Below, in pieces: positions 48,426-58,345 of a stretch of DNA of 64,000 bases. Position numbers and translations under genes: made by a program. Position 1 is the first letter of the stretch. Every line of letters starts with the position of its first letter. Source of the stretch: Paragonimus skrjabini miyazakii. Taxonomy: Eukaryota > Platyhelminthes > Trematoda > Plagiorchiida > Troglotrematidae. Where the stretch lies: positions 21,101 to 85,100 of the forward strand of contig JTDE01001008.1 in the NCBI GenBank assembly GCA_014338405.1. The letters run 5' to 3'. The notes below the pieces were generated by a model, which did no database searches, was not told where the DNA came from, and saw nothing but the letters and a program-made list of their open reading frames with translations.

Positions 48426-49173
48426 CATTCAGGCTATCTGCAATAGATGAGTCTAAACAAGTGCCTGACTGGTCGTGAAGTGTATGTATGTTTGGAGTGT
48501 ATGCACTAAGTAGCACTATAAACCAGTTATAACTGCTTGGTGAGTTGTACAGTTGCAGACAATCAGGTTCATCATTGGACAGCGTTTTCTAGTGTAGAAT
48601 TTAGTGTGATCACTGGAAAGGAAACCGTAATACGCACAGCGAATGGTTGCTTTATGAATGGCGCACGGTTAACATCCGGGCCACTTTTGTCACACTAGTA
48701 AGCTACTGTCTGTGTGTTTCGAATAGAAGGGGACGCAGTAAGTAGTTGCAGAGTCGATTAATAAAAATGGAACACCATTCACACCCCATCGCGGTTATCG
48801 CATTGAGACAAACAGCTCGGCTGGAGCCTGTTAAAATGAAGTATCAGACTAGAATTTTATGCTTACCTCCTATGGACACATTCAGGCAACATTACTAAAG
48901 ACTTTACTGTGGTTAAATGTCTGGATGTGATAAATCGACCGTATTTAATGTGAGGTTGATGGCGCAATGATAAGTCCAGTCCTCTTTAAGGAACAGAGTT
49001 AAACTTTAAATCCAAGTCGTAACAAAAATGTGCGCTATTGTTCGGTTCTAGAAAAATCGAACTTCCAGTCTGATCCAATTATGTTGAGAGCAGCTGGTTG
49101 TAGAATTAGTTTGAGTACAAAGGCTGGCATCGAATGTGAAGTAATGTACTTCGTAACTTGCTGTCCGGTAAAT

Positions 49174-49179
49174 TTTATT
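49174..49179 (-). terminator. Candidate poly(A) signal AATAAA
   Basis: AATAAA on the minus strand 127 nt downstream of the stop codon at 49,306, correctly placed for the small secreted-protein gene. Confidence 0.45.
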
Positions 49180-49305
49180 ATTTCTCACTGGTCACATTCT
49201 ACAATGTTGGCGTTTACATTTCAGAGTCAAGCAAGTCTACACAAAAACCAACATTACAATATGCAGCTGACGCGATGCAACGAAATTTGCCAGGTAGTTA
49301 ATCGT

Positions 49306-49756
49306 TTAGCCTGATTTTTGTTTCCAACTGGCTTCATTCTCCAGCAGCTTGTTAATCAGGTTCAATATTGTTTTATTATATCTGGAGACAAAACATGCAT
49401 TCCACTGTGAAATCCTTAATAAGTGTACTTTATAGCCTTGCAATGTATCGCTTGATAAGTACCCGGTGCACACTGCGTAATAAAAGTCGTCTGTCCTCAA
49501 AAGCACATACAAGCATGGAACAGTGAATAAAGATGAGTTCGCAAATCAATCACACAAAACACCAATGCCAGCACCTTAGTTTACAGAAGTGTTATGTAAG
49601 CTGATAGGTAAGAGTGATTGGAATATAACCATCTTCAAATGCTATCAAGCCACTGCTTGCATAGAAAAAAACCATTCACTTACGTTTGAAGAAATCAACG
49701 GCCGAGCCCTCTGTGACACTGAGTAGGACGCAAAGAATGAGCCAAGCTTGCAGCAT
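49306..49756 (-). CDS. Predicted two-exon small secreted protein
   Basis: Exon 1 (49,756-49,684) starts at an ATG and encodes 24 residues with a textbook signal peptide: MLQAWLILCVLLSVTEGS, likely cut near GSA/VD. It ends in the donor C|GTAAGTG after one base of a codon (phase 1). Two downstream acceptors, ACAG|AC (exon from 49,490) and ACGCAG|TG (exon from 49,472, better pyrimidine tract), both restore the same frame. Exon 2 runs to TAA at 49,306 and encodes CTGYLSSDTLQGY, ISQWNACFVSRYNKT and INKLLENEASWKQKSG. The precursor is 85 or 79 residues, with two Cys in exon 2 and one N-glycosylation-type site (NKT). A TATA-like box and a poly(A) signal bracket it. The intron is 193 or 211 nt. The family was not recognised; a small secreted effector-type protein is inference. 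An out-of-frame ATG lies upstream at 49,778. Confidence 0.6.
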
Positions 49757-49792
49757 GTTCCTTGATCGATATCCTCATGAACACCGCTTCCG

Positions 49793-49800
49793 TTTAAATA
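49793..49800 (-). promoter_or_regulatory. TATA-like box TATTTAAA
   Basis: Minus-strand TATTTAAA about 37 nt upstream of the signal-peptide ATG at 49,756. The spacing would give a very short 5' UTR and could place the transcription start near the out-of-frame ATG at 49,778. Supported only by position and sequence. Confidence 0.35.
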
Positions 49801-50209
49801 GTGATCTCAGTGTTTCGCATCTGACCAGTCAGAATGTTTGTTACATAGACTGAACCCATTAGGTCTGCTTCGTAATATGTTTTTGTTTGAGCGTAATAAC
49901 ACAATTATCTTCCATTCAATCGTTTAAGTTTCGACTCGTTTGAAATTGTAACCGTTTTGTGTCATTCGACTGTCTGATTAACTGCTAGAACTTCAATGTT
50001 CTCAAGTTTTAATAATTAGACTGAGACAATGTGCGCACTATAACAATTAGCCGCGTTTCGTCGTCCATGCAAGGTTTATCGGGATGCCTCACCATCTCAG
50101 AATTGGATCAAGACATTGAGATCAGATTTCTGCTACACAGTTTCTATTCTAGTGGATACTCAGTAGATTAAGGGACCAGATTGAAAATCACTTAAGTTTA
50201 AAGGAACCA

Positions 50210-50482
50210 TTAGCAAACGCAACAGTGTATCAAACTACAGTAATCACATACTGAAGAAATTTCGATACTGCCCATTAGTTTTATGTTAATGAGTAGCATA
50301 AGCTGTAAGTAGGTTCCATCGATAGCGTTCCAAACGATTCTGAATCCATATAGAGTGTGCGGCTTTTGTATGTAATCATCACGAGTACAGAACGAACTAC
50401 CTGGAACACAGCATGCTCCAGTTATTAAACAGTATAACAGGCAAAACACGGCAGCACATACATGGTGAATGAATCTGATCAT
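50210..50482 (-). CDS. Possible signal-peptide first exon, cysteine-rich
   Basis: The minus-strand ORF from ATG at 50,482 opens with MIRFIHHVCAAVFCLLYCLI, then TGACCVPG, which looks like a signal peptide followed by cysteines. A good splice donor, CCAG|GTAGTT, occurs at 50,401/50,400. It would make an 82-nt first exon ending in phase 1, the same phase as exon 1 of the gene just downstream. If unspliced, the ORF continues to 50,210 with several more Cys. It could be exon 1 of a separate gene or an alternative first exon for the 49.3-kb gene. No family was recognised. Confidence 0.35.
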   Translation of the reverse strand: MIRFIHHVCAAVFCLLYCLITGACCVPGSSFCTRDDYIQKPHTLYGFRIVWNAIDGTYLQLMLLINIKLMGSIEISSVCDYCSLIHCCVC

Positions 50483-51021
50483 CTTAAACTAACACTAGAA
50501 GACTGGCACCTAGATGACTACAGAATAGCATTTACCCGTCTAGTCAAATCAGAGTTTGAAGTGGTGAACCTTGAAAGAATTTAACGATCAGTTCACAGTA
50601 GAATAAGTGTCAATCAATAAACTTTACTGTGCCGATGTGTGATTATCCAGCGTTCAATATAATCAGAGTTCACTTGTGTTCCTGGGCTGTTTAGGACCAT
50701 CATTTGGGGGAGAATACACATGTTCTCCCATAAATGAAGAAGTACACGAATGTGGCCAGAGAATCTTGGTAGCTGTTGGGACAACTCAGTAGTTTTTCAA
50801 CGTTGAAAGTAGGGCGTAGTGAATAGTAAACAACAGCACTGATATTAAAATAAAACTTGTCGTTGATATATACGTACTAAGTAGAGCATAGTATATTTCT
50901 TAATATTTCGCAGTGCACTTACATCGTTCACAAAGAATGACCCAATTCGCGTAATTTGCATCGTACATTAGATCCAGTGTTCGCATTTTCGTCAGATTAT
51001 TGATATTTTACTATATCTCAG

Positions 51022-51142
51022 GTTGTCCTATGTACTCTGGCAGAGATACGTTAACTCTAACTCACAAATTGCCCGATGATCTACAGTTTGAAATCATTGA
51101 TTTCTTGGACACAGCACATAAACTGAAGCTGCTACTTGTTCC
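51022..51142 (+). CDS. Exon-like ORF segment
   Basis: The plus-strand open frame encodes GRDTLTLTHKLPDDLQFEII and DFLDTAHKLKLLL. It is preceded by a good acceptor (TTTACTATATCTCAG|G) and followed by a possible donor (TTCCG|GTACCT). The unspliced ORF runs on to 51,266. No family was recognised and no partner exons were identified. Confidence 0.25.
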
Positions 51143-51415
51143 GGTACCTGTGATTATGACATTACAGACTACTTTTACGGATCCACATCGGTGGCCTATT
51201 GTTTCGTCTTGTCTTGCAAGTTGCCAAACACATGGCAACTCACTGCTGTTTCTTTGTTCACGATAATGCGTTAAGCTAATACCACTCCCTTCTTTTAAAA
51301 TAATATTGCACGAAACCGTCTCCTATAATCTTTTTAGATGGATACTTTTCAAATGCTCTAATTTACATACTCAAATGGTCAAGTGACGTCTACACTGATC
51401 AATAGTTATTTTTTA

Positions 51416-51652
51416 ATTCAGGGTGCAACGAGTTTTCATCCTTTACGTGAACTCTCTATCCCTTCGGTTGCACTGACGAAAGCAGTCCCATTTTGTCCTA
51501 AATCGAGGATTGTTCAACCGCAATCTGCTCACATCCCAACGAGAACGAACCCGATCGTGTTACATATGGTCAATCAGCAACACATTCTATCGTCTACGCA
51601 ACCTAACACCCTGAGCTCCTTCACAAACCCAAAGTTTCACCCGCTGTCTCAA
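51416..51652 (+). repeat. Duplicated ORF segment, copy 1
   Basis: Encodes GATSFHPLRELSIPSVALTK, RIVQPQSAHIPTRTNPIVLH and NPKFHPLSQ. It is close (roughly 85-90% at nucleotide level by eye) to a minus-strand copy at 54,987-55,238. A TTTTTTAATTCAG acceptor-like sequence precedes it. The ORF stays open to 51,727. Most differences between the copies change the amino acid, so there is no sign of purifying selection. A repeat family whose sequence happens to be open, or a recent exon duplication, are both possible. The protein was not recognised. Confidence 0.6.
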
Positions 51653-51729
51653 GCCACCAAGTTTCACGTGACGTTTGCCCTCGCCATTGCAGGCCAAATG
51701 TTGAGGGAAATAAAGACAGATAATTGATT

Positions 51730-53500
51730 TAAATGCTCAATTTGGTAATGGTCCTTTCAAGCATGTACCATTTTGAACACTCATGAACCAGTGCGTCATA
51801 ATGATTGTGGGGCTAGCGAGATTGTAGGTGTTGAGAATACCTCTGTGGTTTATTGGGCGGGCGATATGGAGTAACGGTCTGTCGCTGATTTGCTTTCTCA
51901 CGTGATCTAGCACGTATTCCGACTGACCCATCGTCGCATCGTCTCTAATATGCATTCTGGTTGTTTGACTGTCCTAATCTGTCTGTGAACCAGATTGGTT
52001 GGCAGCTGCGTGCATACGAACGCTTGTAAACTGGCCACAATTCTGTCCTGTTTGTGAAACCTCATTGGGATTCGCATTAAGCACGGGCTGCACACATATT
52101 CGAGATTCTCAGTATACATTGTTTGAAGTAATGAGATCAAATAATGGACCGGCTGTTTTTACAATTAAATTGATTTAGAGCGGGAACTCTATCACCTGAT
52201 GGTTTGCTTCCGTGTTTGGATAACCTAATACTGGTATAACTAAGTTTTTCGTGTTAACACTCGTTTACACGTCTACTAATCGCAGCACTGGATTCAAAGC
52301 GGTTTTATCGCTGTACTGAGCAGCGGGTTAGTTTGAACACTTCCGTTCATTCATGGAAAGTTAAGACGTCTTACATTTTGCATCTAACATAAAATTGATC
52401 ACGTGAAAGAGAAAGGTGAACTGGCATACAGCCTGTTGGAACTGGTCCAACAGATTAATACCCAGTCTGTAGTCATTATCGAAAACCAATCGACAATGAA
52501 AAGCAAGAACTCAGCGCGTTAACCCTTGTGTATTAGTATCGACCCTGGAAAATAGAGTGCAGATAAAAGCACGTCAAGCTAGTGGGGCACGGAGCGAGTT
52601 GTGATTGTAGTCCCGGGACGCATATTACGAATAGCGTAGCTTGACTAAAACAAAAGTAGGCAAAAAGCCAAAATCAGCAAAAATGTACAAGTGAATGCGA
52701 CTATCAAAAATATCATTTATGATAGTCGCTACAAGTCAGACTGCCAATAATCGAACTGCAAGATAAATCCTAATATGTTTCTGTCAATGGAATTTAAGAC
52801 GAGAGTTTTTAATTCCTTTTTGCAGTTTAATCATCAGATTAAACCAACGGCAGAAAGTGCTCAAACACATTCGAAAATAGAGCATAAAGTCATGAAAATA
52901 AAAGTAACGGGCACGCAGTGTGCTTCGCTTTTGCGCATCAAAGTAAATAATGCACAGCTAATGTGAACACTTTGTACGGGTGAGATGAAAAGCGGTCAAA
53001 GGAATGGCTGATGATGTGATTGACTAGTATTGTTACTTTAAAGCCATGGGGTACAGCGCGGTTTGATGAGTTTCTTCCGAAAGTCAATTAGACTTGAGTT
53101 CAACCGCTTGGACCATTTTCCAAACTGAGCTCAGGAAGTGGCGATTCTGTATGTAAAAGTCCTGTAGCAAGTCACTCTACGAAGATGATCGATGCAGTCA
53201 GAACAGTTTCAATCGCCGCAGACGACACTTCGATCGAACACAAAGCATGGATTCTACAACATGCCGCTTTAGAAGTGACTGCTGCTGAAAAAGACTTCAC
53301 ACAATATGGGTGAAAGCTCATTCGCAGTTACTCACGAACTTATCCTTCATCGTCTTAAAATCGAATTATTGATTATCATAAGAATTTAAGTAATATCACA
53401 GATTGGACGTAACTGATCAATACGGAAAACAAGATAGTAGATTGAACTGAAGAAGATCGATGGAATAAATTGAATAGCCTTCACAATTGCTCACATTTGA
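51730..53500. other. No recognised gene, 1.8 kb
   Basis: Short ORFs only, no repeats matched elsewhere. Confidence 0.45.
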
Positions 53501-53501
53501 C

Positions 53502-53871
53502 AATGAGAATAAAGACCCATAGGCGAACACATGTTTTCGATAATTCATCATCAGGCCGGTACAATTATATAAAGAGTTAATAGAGTTAGATCGAGATATC
53601 GATCAGACTTATTACAGAGAAACTAGGGTATTGGTCAGTCAACTGGCCACAAATCCATCGGATCAATGGCCAACCTGCTCGGTCAAACCAATGGACAAGC
53701 GTGACGTAACCGACCAATCCAGCCATAGCCAATCGACTGACCAGTGGCCTGGTTTCTCGGTAATAAATAAGATCAATATCTTGATCCAACTCAATAAACT
53801 CTCTATATAGCTGTCCCGGCCTGAAGATGAATTATCGGAAACATGTGTTTGCCTATGTTTTTATTCTCATT
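53502..53871. mobile_element. 370-bp foldback element with ~140-bp inverted arms
   Basis: The left arm (53,502 to ~53,645) and right arm (~53,730-53,871) are inverted copies. The ends read AATGAGAATAAA on the left and its complement TTTTTATTCTCATT on the right. Shared inner blocks include CATGTGT, GATAATTCATC, GGCC, GAGTT.GAT and GAGAAAC.AGG. The central ~85 bp also has degenerate inverted repeats. Similarity stops sharply outside the ends, and no target-site duplication was apparent. In the outward reading of each arm lies a hammerhead-ribozyme-like core, intact only on the right. Confidence 0.85.
53821..53860 (+). ncRNA. Hammerhead-ribozyme-like core
   Basis: In the right arm of the foldback the sequence reads CTGAAGA (53,821-53,827), a 3-bp stem TGA/TCG closed by ATTA, then GAAA (53,838-53,841). 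A 4-bp stem III ACAT/ATGT follows, with U at position 17. This fits the conserved CUGANGA-stem II-GAAA hammerhead core. A complementary stem I around the cleavage site was not found, so self-cleavage is uncertain. The left-arm copy (minus, 53,554-53,532) has CTGATGA but AAAA in place of GAAA. Hammerheads are known in Penelope-like elements and schistosome SINEs; the link here is inference. Confidence 0.45.
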
Positions 53872-54540
53872 ACCGTAATGGGCATATTCAAGACAGCCCG
53901 TTCCGGAAAAAAACATTACGCTTGATTTTTCATTCTTGTCAGAGCCCATCTGCAATGCATATTCTTGTAACGACTGGGAAGGAAACTCCGTATATGCCTT
54001 TAGGAGGCACCTGTGTTGACCACTGCGCTATTGATATCACATTACTCACGATTGAATTATCATAAATAAATGTCAATCACATTACTTTGCGAGACTGCCC
54101 GATCGCCTCGTGAGAAAAAGCAGTAACTGTCCTATCAGCTCCAGTCGATGACCTCGCGAGTAGAAGTTCTCTCCACTCTGAAATCACAGAAATCATTAAC
54201 TTGCTGAGTGACGTTTTGATTGCTGGTGAGTAGTAGATGAATTTGTTAGGTGTGAGTTGAACATAACTCATATGTGATTTCCATGAAGGCTTTGACTAGA
54301 CTGTTTCAAAAAGAAACAATATACTCAGATTTCGTTTTTGTTGGATAACGTTAGTATTGCTTATCCTTGGCATGGCTTGAATTTGAACTCCTGCCAAGAC
54401 TTCATGGTCATGAAAATAATTGCCTTTTGTCTAGGTTATCTTCGTTCAGTGTAACTATCCGTTGATTCAGCATTTCAGTGATGGGCGTTGAAGGCGTACA
54501 CCAATTCACCCGTCTTTTTCGTAGTAACTTTCCTGTTAAC
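53872..54540. other. No recognised gene
   Basis: One 64-codon ORF, nothing recognisable. Confidence 0.45.
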
Positions 54541-54544
54541 TGCA

Positions 54545-54890
54545 TTGAACAATACTGATGAGGACGAGTGATCCTCCCATACTACTCACACCAACACCAT
54601 TCAGTAGCGGGGCGACAGCATTGACTTTGCCTTCAAGTTAGTCGCAGGAAAAACACGGGAAGAGACATGTTACCAACACCACAGTGCAGTATACCATGGA
54701 ATAGTTCTGGCTACTCAAAGAAGTTAAGCGTTAGCATCTGTGGCATTCGGAACCTTCTGGGACGATTACCGTATGCAGATGAGTGTTTTTGTTTCTTGTC
54801 TTGTTTGATCACCTAACTCGTGTTAGATTCCTAAATAAAAAATTTCCGCGCCATCCGTGTTCTTGGTTCACAAAATTACTTCTTGGTTTC
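54545..54890 (+). repeat. Dispersed family 1 (LTR-like), copy B
   Basis: Begins TGATGAGGACGAGTGATC and contains CATACTACTCACACC, ATTCAGTAGCGGGGC, CCGTATGCAGATGAGTG, TTTTTGTTTCTTGTC and AATAAA. It ends GTGTTCTTGGTTCACA. It is more diverged than copy A. Confidence 0.65.
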
Positions 54891-54986
54891 CGAAGAATAA
54901 GGGGTGCGTTCAAACTGGTGAACAGCTGGTCAACATTTAGCAAGCATATTGTTTAAACAACACTGAGTGTCAGGTATAAAGTCCGA

Positions 54987-55238
54987 CTGAGACAGTGGAT
55001 GAAACTTTGGGTTTGTGAGGAAGGTCAGGGTGTTAGATTGCACAGGCGATTGAATGTCTTGCTGACTGACCATATGTAACACGATCGGGTTAGTTCTCGT
55101 TGGGATGTGAACAGATTGCGGTTGAACAATCCTCGATCGAGGACGAAGTGGGACTGCTTTCGTCAGTGCGGCAAATTTTGGTGCAACCGAAGGGACATAG
55201 AGTTCACGTAAGGGATGAAAACTCGTTGCACCCTGAAT
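54987..55238 (-). repeat. Duplicated ORF segment, copy 2 (inverted)
   Basis: Minus-strand copy of the segment at 51,416-51,652. It carries a 15-bp in-frame insertion (PKFAA) relative to copy 1. The ORF is open from 55,265 to 54,930 and is also preceded by a CAATTCAG acceptor-like sequence. Protein blocks: GATSFHPLRELYVPSVAPKF, RIVQPQSVHIPTRTNPIVLH and NPKFHPLSQ. Confidence 0.6.
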
Positions 55239-55323
55239 TGACAAATGATTAGTGACCAGTGGCAATCAGAGCTTGTGAAACAGAAAGCTCAGTTATTTTA
55301 CTTTTCGGTTAAGCACACAGTCG

Positions 55324-55525
55324 GAGGCACCCGAGTCAGATTAGCCTGTCACAGTGACTGAAGCCAAAGGACGCCTACGCTTCAAATCATTAACTAAACT
55401 GGCTTGCGCTGCACCACATGCGATTCCACTCACACAGCACGTATTCGGTGTAAACCCGAAGGTATAAGGCCAGTTGTTGTGTAAGTGAGGTCTTCGTGCC
55501 CAGCCGAAGAGATGAATAGCCAAAG
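55324..55525 (-). mobile_element. LINE 3'-UTR fragment, copy 3
   Basis: Matches the extreme 3' UTR of LINE copy 1 (17,100-17,290): GATTAGCCTGTCACAGTGAC, GAAGCCAAAGGACGCCT and CACGTATTCGG, then AAGGTATAAGGCCAGT and GTGAGGTCTTCGTGCCCAGC. A severely 5'-truncated insertion. Confidence 0.8.
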
Positions 55526-55529
55526 GCAA

Positions 55530-57005
55530 ACGATCAATAACTAACTGACAATGGTCAAGCACTTGTACACATGATTGACTAGTTTGTTGCGTGACATATC
55601 TGGCATAAATGAGAACGCGTGATTGCGTGTGCGTGTAAGCACAAGACTGCCTGTCCGATTCTGATCCAACATCTGTCCGGTGCCAATTTCTCCTCCAACT
55701 GTAACAGCTCCCGGGCCTCCTTAATCGTGCGCTGTTTCTTACTCATCGATACTACCAGTCCACTATGAGCCACGGCACATTTCTTTTGGGGCACTTTAGC
55801 CTTATGTTGTTCAACTGGTTCTGCACATCTGTCATAGACACCGTTGATGAATACAGTACTTGTGAGGTATGTGACAAGTTAACAATATCCAACTCGCTGG
55901 TCACTTCCTGGTGGCAGTGGCAGACCGACAGTACACTGATCCATCGGTAACCGCTCTGCTCAACATGCCTTACGGGGTAAAGACAAAAACGAAAGGGTTC
56001 ATTCTGTTCCCGACCTGGTCACCCAGAGCAACCACACTGACTCCTGGTATTTGGTCAAGCTGTTGAGCCCAGCCACTAGAGCCTTCATAATGACAGTTCA
56101 CTACATTTTTTCACGGCCACTTAGTGCTGCATCAATCACAACTTTCGCCTTGCATCTTACAAGTGTTTGTAAGGAACTAGTTTCCTGCGGTTGGTCTTTA
56201 CTACTTTTACACAAGGCCGTTTTCCTGCTGCTCATCCAAGTGATTTGTAACCGATTGAAAATTTATTCCAGTTCCAGTTTAGGACAAGTGTTGATTTTTT
56301 CATCATCTCGCGTGAACCACGAGTGTGACTCATAGCATGTACAGTTGGACAATTGATAACTCACAAATGTTTTCAGTAGACCTTTACATGGTGACAGTCG
56401 CAGTATGGTCTGAAACAATCAGACCAGTTGTCACAGGAAGCAAACTGGTTGGACGAAGCTTCGTCGTAATTTATGAGTCAGATGACTTCAGCAGCCCATT
56501 GTTTGCTTCACTGTACTACACTGACTGTTCTAACGGCCGATTCAAAGAAAAGCAAGCCTGAACTGTGAATGACAGCAAATTTACTAATGAAGTTATAACA
56601 AACAAGTAAGTATGCGGTGGAATTAGTGAATCGTTTAAAACTCTACTACAAACACTGTAAAACCTCGTAGCATCAAAGGTGGTTTAGTAAACAAAAACAC
56701 CGTTCGGTTGATCGACAGTTTATTCGGTTTGTATTACTTGACCGTATAAATACGCTGATGCGTGCACACTTAAAATGGGAGTAAGTGAATGACGTGCCGA
56801 TAATCTGTTAACTGAACAGTGTATTCAACTAGCATAAATAAGTGCTGCCTGTGATGGGAATGTGGAGGAGACCATTAGGGATTTTAGTACAAATCATGTG
56901 GGTACGCGATCGGTTACCTGTAAATTGTTTCGAAGGCTGATGAAAAAGTCCGTTGCAACGGCCAATGACCTGCAAACAACTAGTCGACCACGCACACTAA
57001 CAGGT
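55530..57005. other. No recognised gene, 1.5 kb
   Basis: ORFs of up to 94 codons with no recognisable family. A plus-strand stretch just before the next repeat copy (56,862-57,015) reads SVTCKLFRRLMKK and TTSRPRTLT, which faintly resembles the helix-turn-helix end of Tc1/mariner transposases, too weak to call. Confidence 0.4.
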
Positions 57006-57011
57006 GACTGC

Positions 57012-57352
57012 TCTGCTAGTGTAATGAGGAGGAGCGATTGTACTATAATATTTACACCACTGCTATTCAGTAGTGGGGCCAGAGCATAAATTTGGACATT
57101 GAAGTAACCGTAGCAAAAATACAATAAAAAAAATCGAGGTGAAGCATAACATAAAATGGTTCTTGGTAAATAAGGAAACTTGAGGGAACTGAGCATTGGC
57201 ATCCGTGAAAACCGTGACGGTTTGTGTTCAGTACCGTACGCAGATGAGTGTTTTTGTTTGTTGTCATTTTTGGACGCATAACTCAAATGTAGACTTTATG
57301 AATAGATAACCCTCGAATGAACGACCCTTGTGCCATCCGCGTTCTTGGCTCA
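57012..57352 (+). repeat. Dispersed family 1 (LTR-like), copy C
   Basis: Begins TGTAATGAGGAGGAGCG and contains CCACTGCTATTCAGTAGTGG, AAAATGGTTCTTGGTA, CCGTACGCAGATGAGTG and TTTTTGTTTGTTGTCAT. It ends CGCGTTCTTGGCTCACA. The AATAAA of the other copies is mutated here (AATAGA). Confidence 0.7.
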
Positions 57353-58020
57353 CAACGGAAGGTAGCAGCGCTGATTATGAAGGCTAAATCTAGTCCTTCA
57401 CTGGATTGCATGTTTACTTCTAAATAGGAGAGAGAAGCAATGATTCTGGGAGTCAGTTAATAGTCTTCAAGAGAATGAAAAGTACCCTTCATCCGCGGAA
57501 ACTTTTATGCAAACAGATTCAAACCTTCAAGTCCGCTGTGATAACTAAGACAATTGAGGTCTCTCACAAGATTCCATTACTTCCAGCAAACAGCATATTA
57601 GGATGAAATAAATAGGAATAAAATTTTCTAGATTGAGACAGTCAAGACTGCGGTTGATAAATCTGATACCTGTGCGTGCCACGCCTTTGAGGTTAACAGA
57701 CGTACATCCTGGATGACAGTATACCTTGATTGATTCTGTTGTTCACATATAAAATGCCTACCAGTTTCAGGTTGATAAGATGTATTGTTTCTGTGGTGAA
57801 GCCTCAGAAATGTACACTTCGTCGCACTGAATAGCATTTGATTCAACCGACACCCGTCATAAAGTGTGTCGGGATCCGACTGTGGGCAAGATCCCTCTGT
57901 GGGGCCTCGAAAACCCTCCTTTACTCAGCCTCATCTGCAAACAGCAGACAGAAGAACCGGTAGTTGAATAACATGCAGAATGAACAGTAATGGTTTGGAC
58001 ACGGTACTTAGTGGCACCTT
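57353..58020. other. No recognised gene
   Basis: A 72-codon minus-strand ORF and nothing recognisable. Confidence 0.45.
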
Positions 58021-58023
58021 GTA

Positions 58024-58345
58024 GTGTTGTATGACAGGCAGTTTCGTTGTGAGTAGTATACTACTCACAAGTAGTATATTACCCACAGGCAACACTCAGG
58101 AACAAAAGGGCAAGCTCCGAACGCCATGAAGACGACGGACAAGAAGAGACTATCGGGATAGTGTGTACGCGCTACGGCAGAAGTTCCACCAAGGCGAATG
58201 ACAATTATGTATGTGAATGCATGTCTGACGTGCAAATGAGTGTACGCGTTTGTGGTTTGATTTTTGACATGACCTATGCGGGAGTTTGCGCAACGGACGA
58301 AATCTCAGGCCGAGCGTCTATTTCAGTCACAACAGCAGTACGCGC
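58024..58345 (+). repeat. Dispersed family 2, copy 1, with 24-bp palindrome
   Basis: Starts TGTTGTATGACAGGCAG, followed by a perfect 24-bp palindrome at 58,050-58,073 (core GTGAGTAGTATACTACTCAC), then AGTAGTATATTACCC and GGAACAAAAGGGCAAGCTCC. A related but diverged copy lies at 63,068-63,362, and the first ~115 bp recur at 20,496-20,615. An 82-codon ORF (58,161-58,409) crosses its end but is not recognisable. Confidence 0.7.

Noticed and set aside
56862..57015. Tc1/mariner-type helix-turn-helix (TTSRPRTLT)
   Set aside because: Only one short motif matches, and the similarity ends where a family 1 repeat copy begins. No catalytic domain follows.
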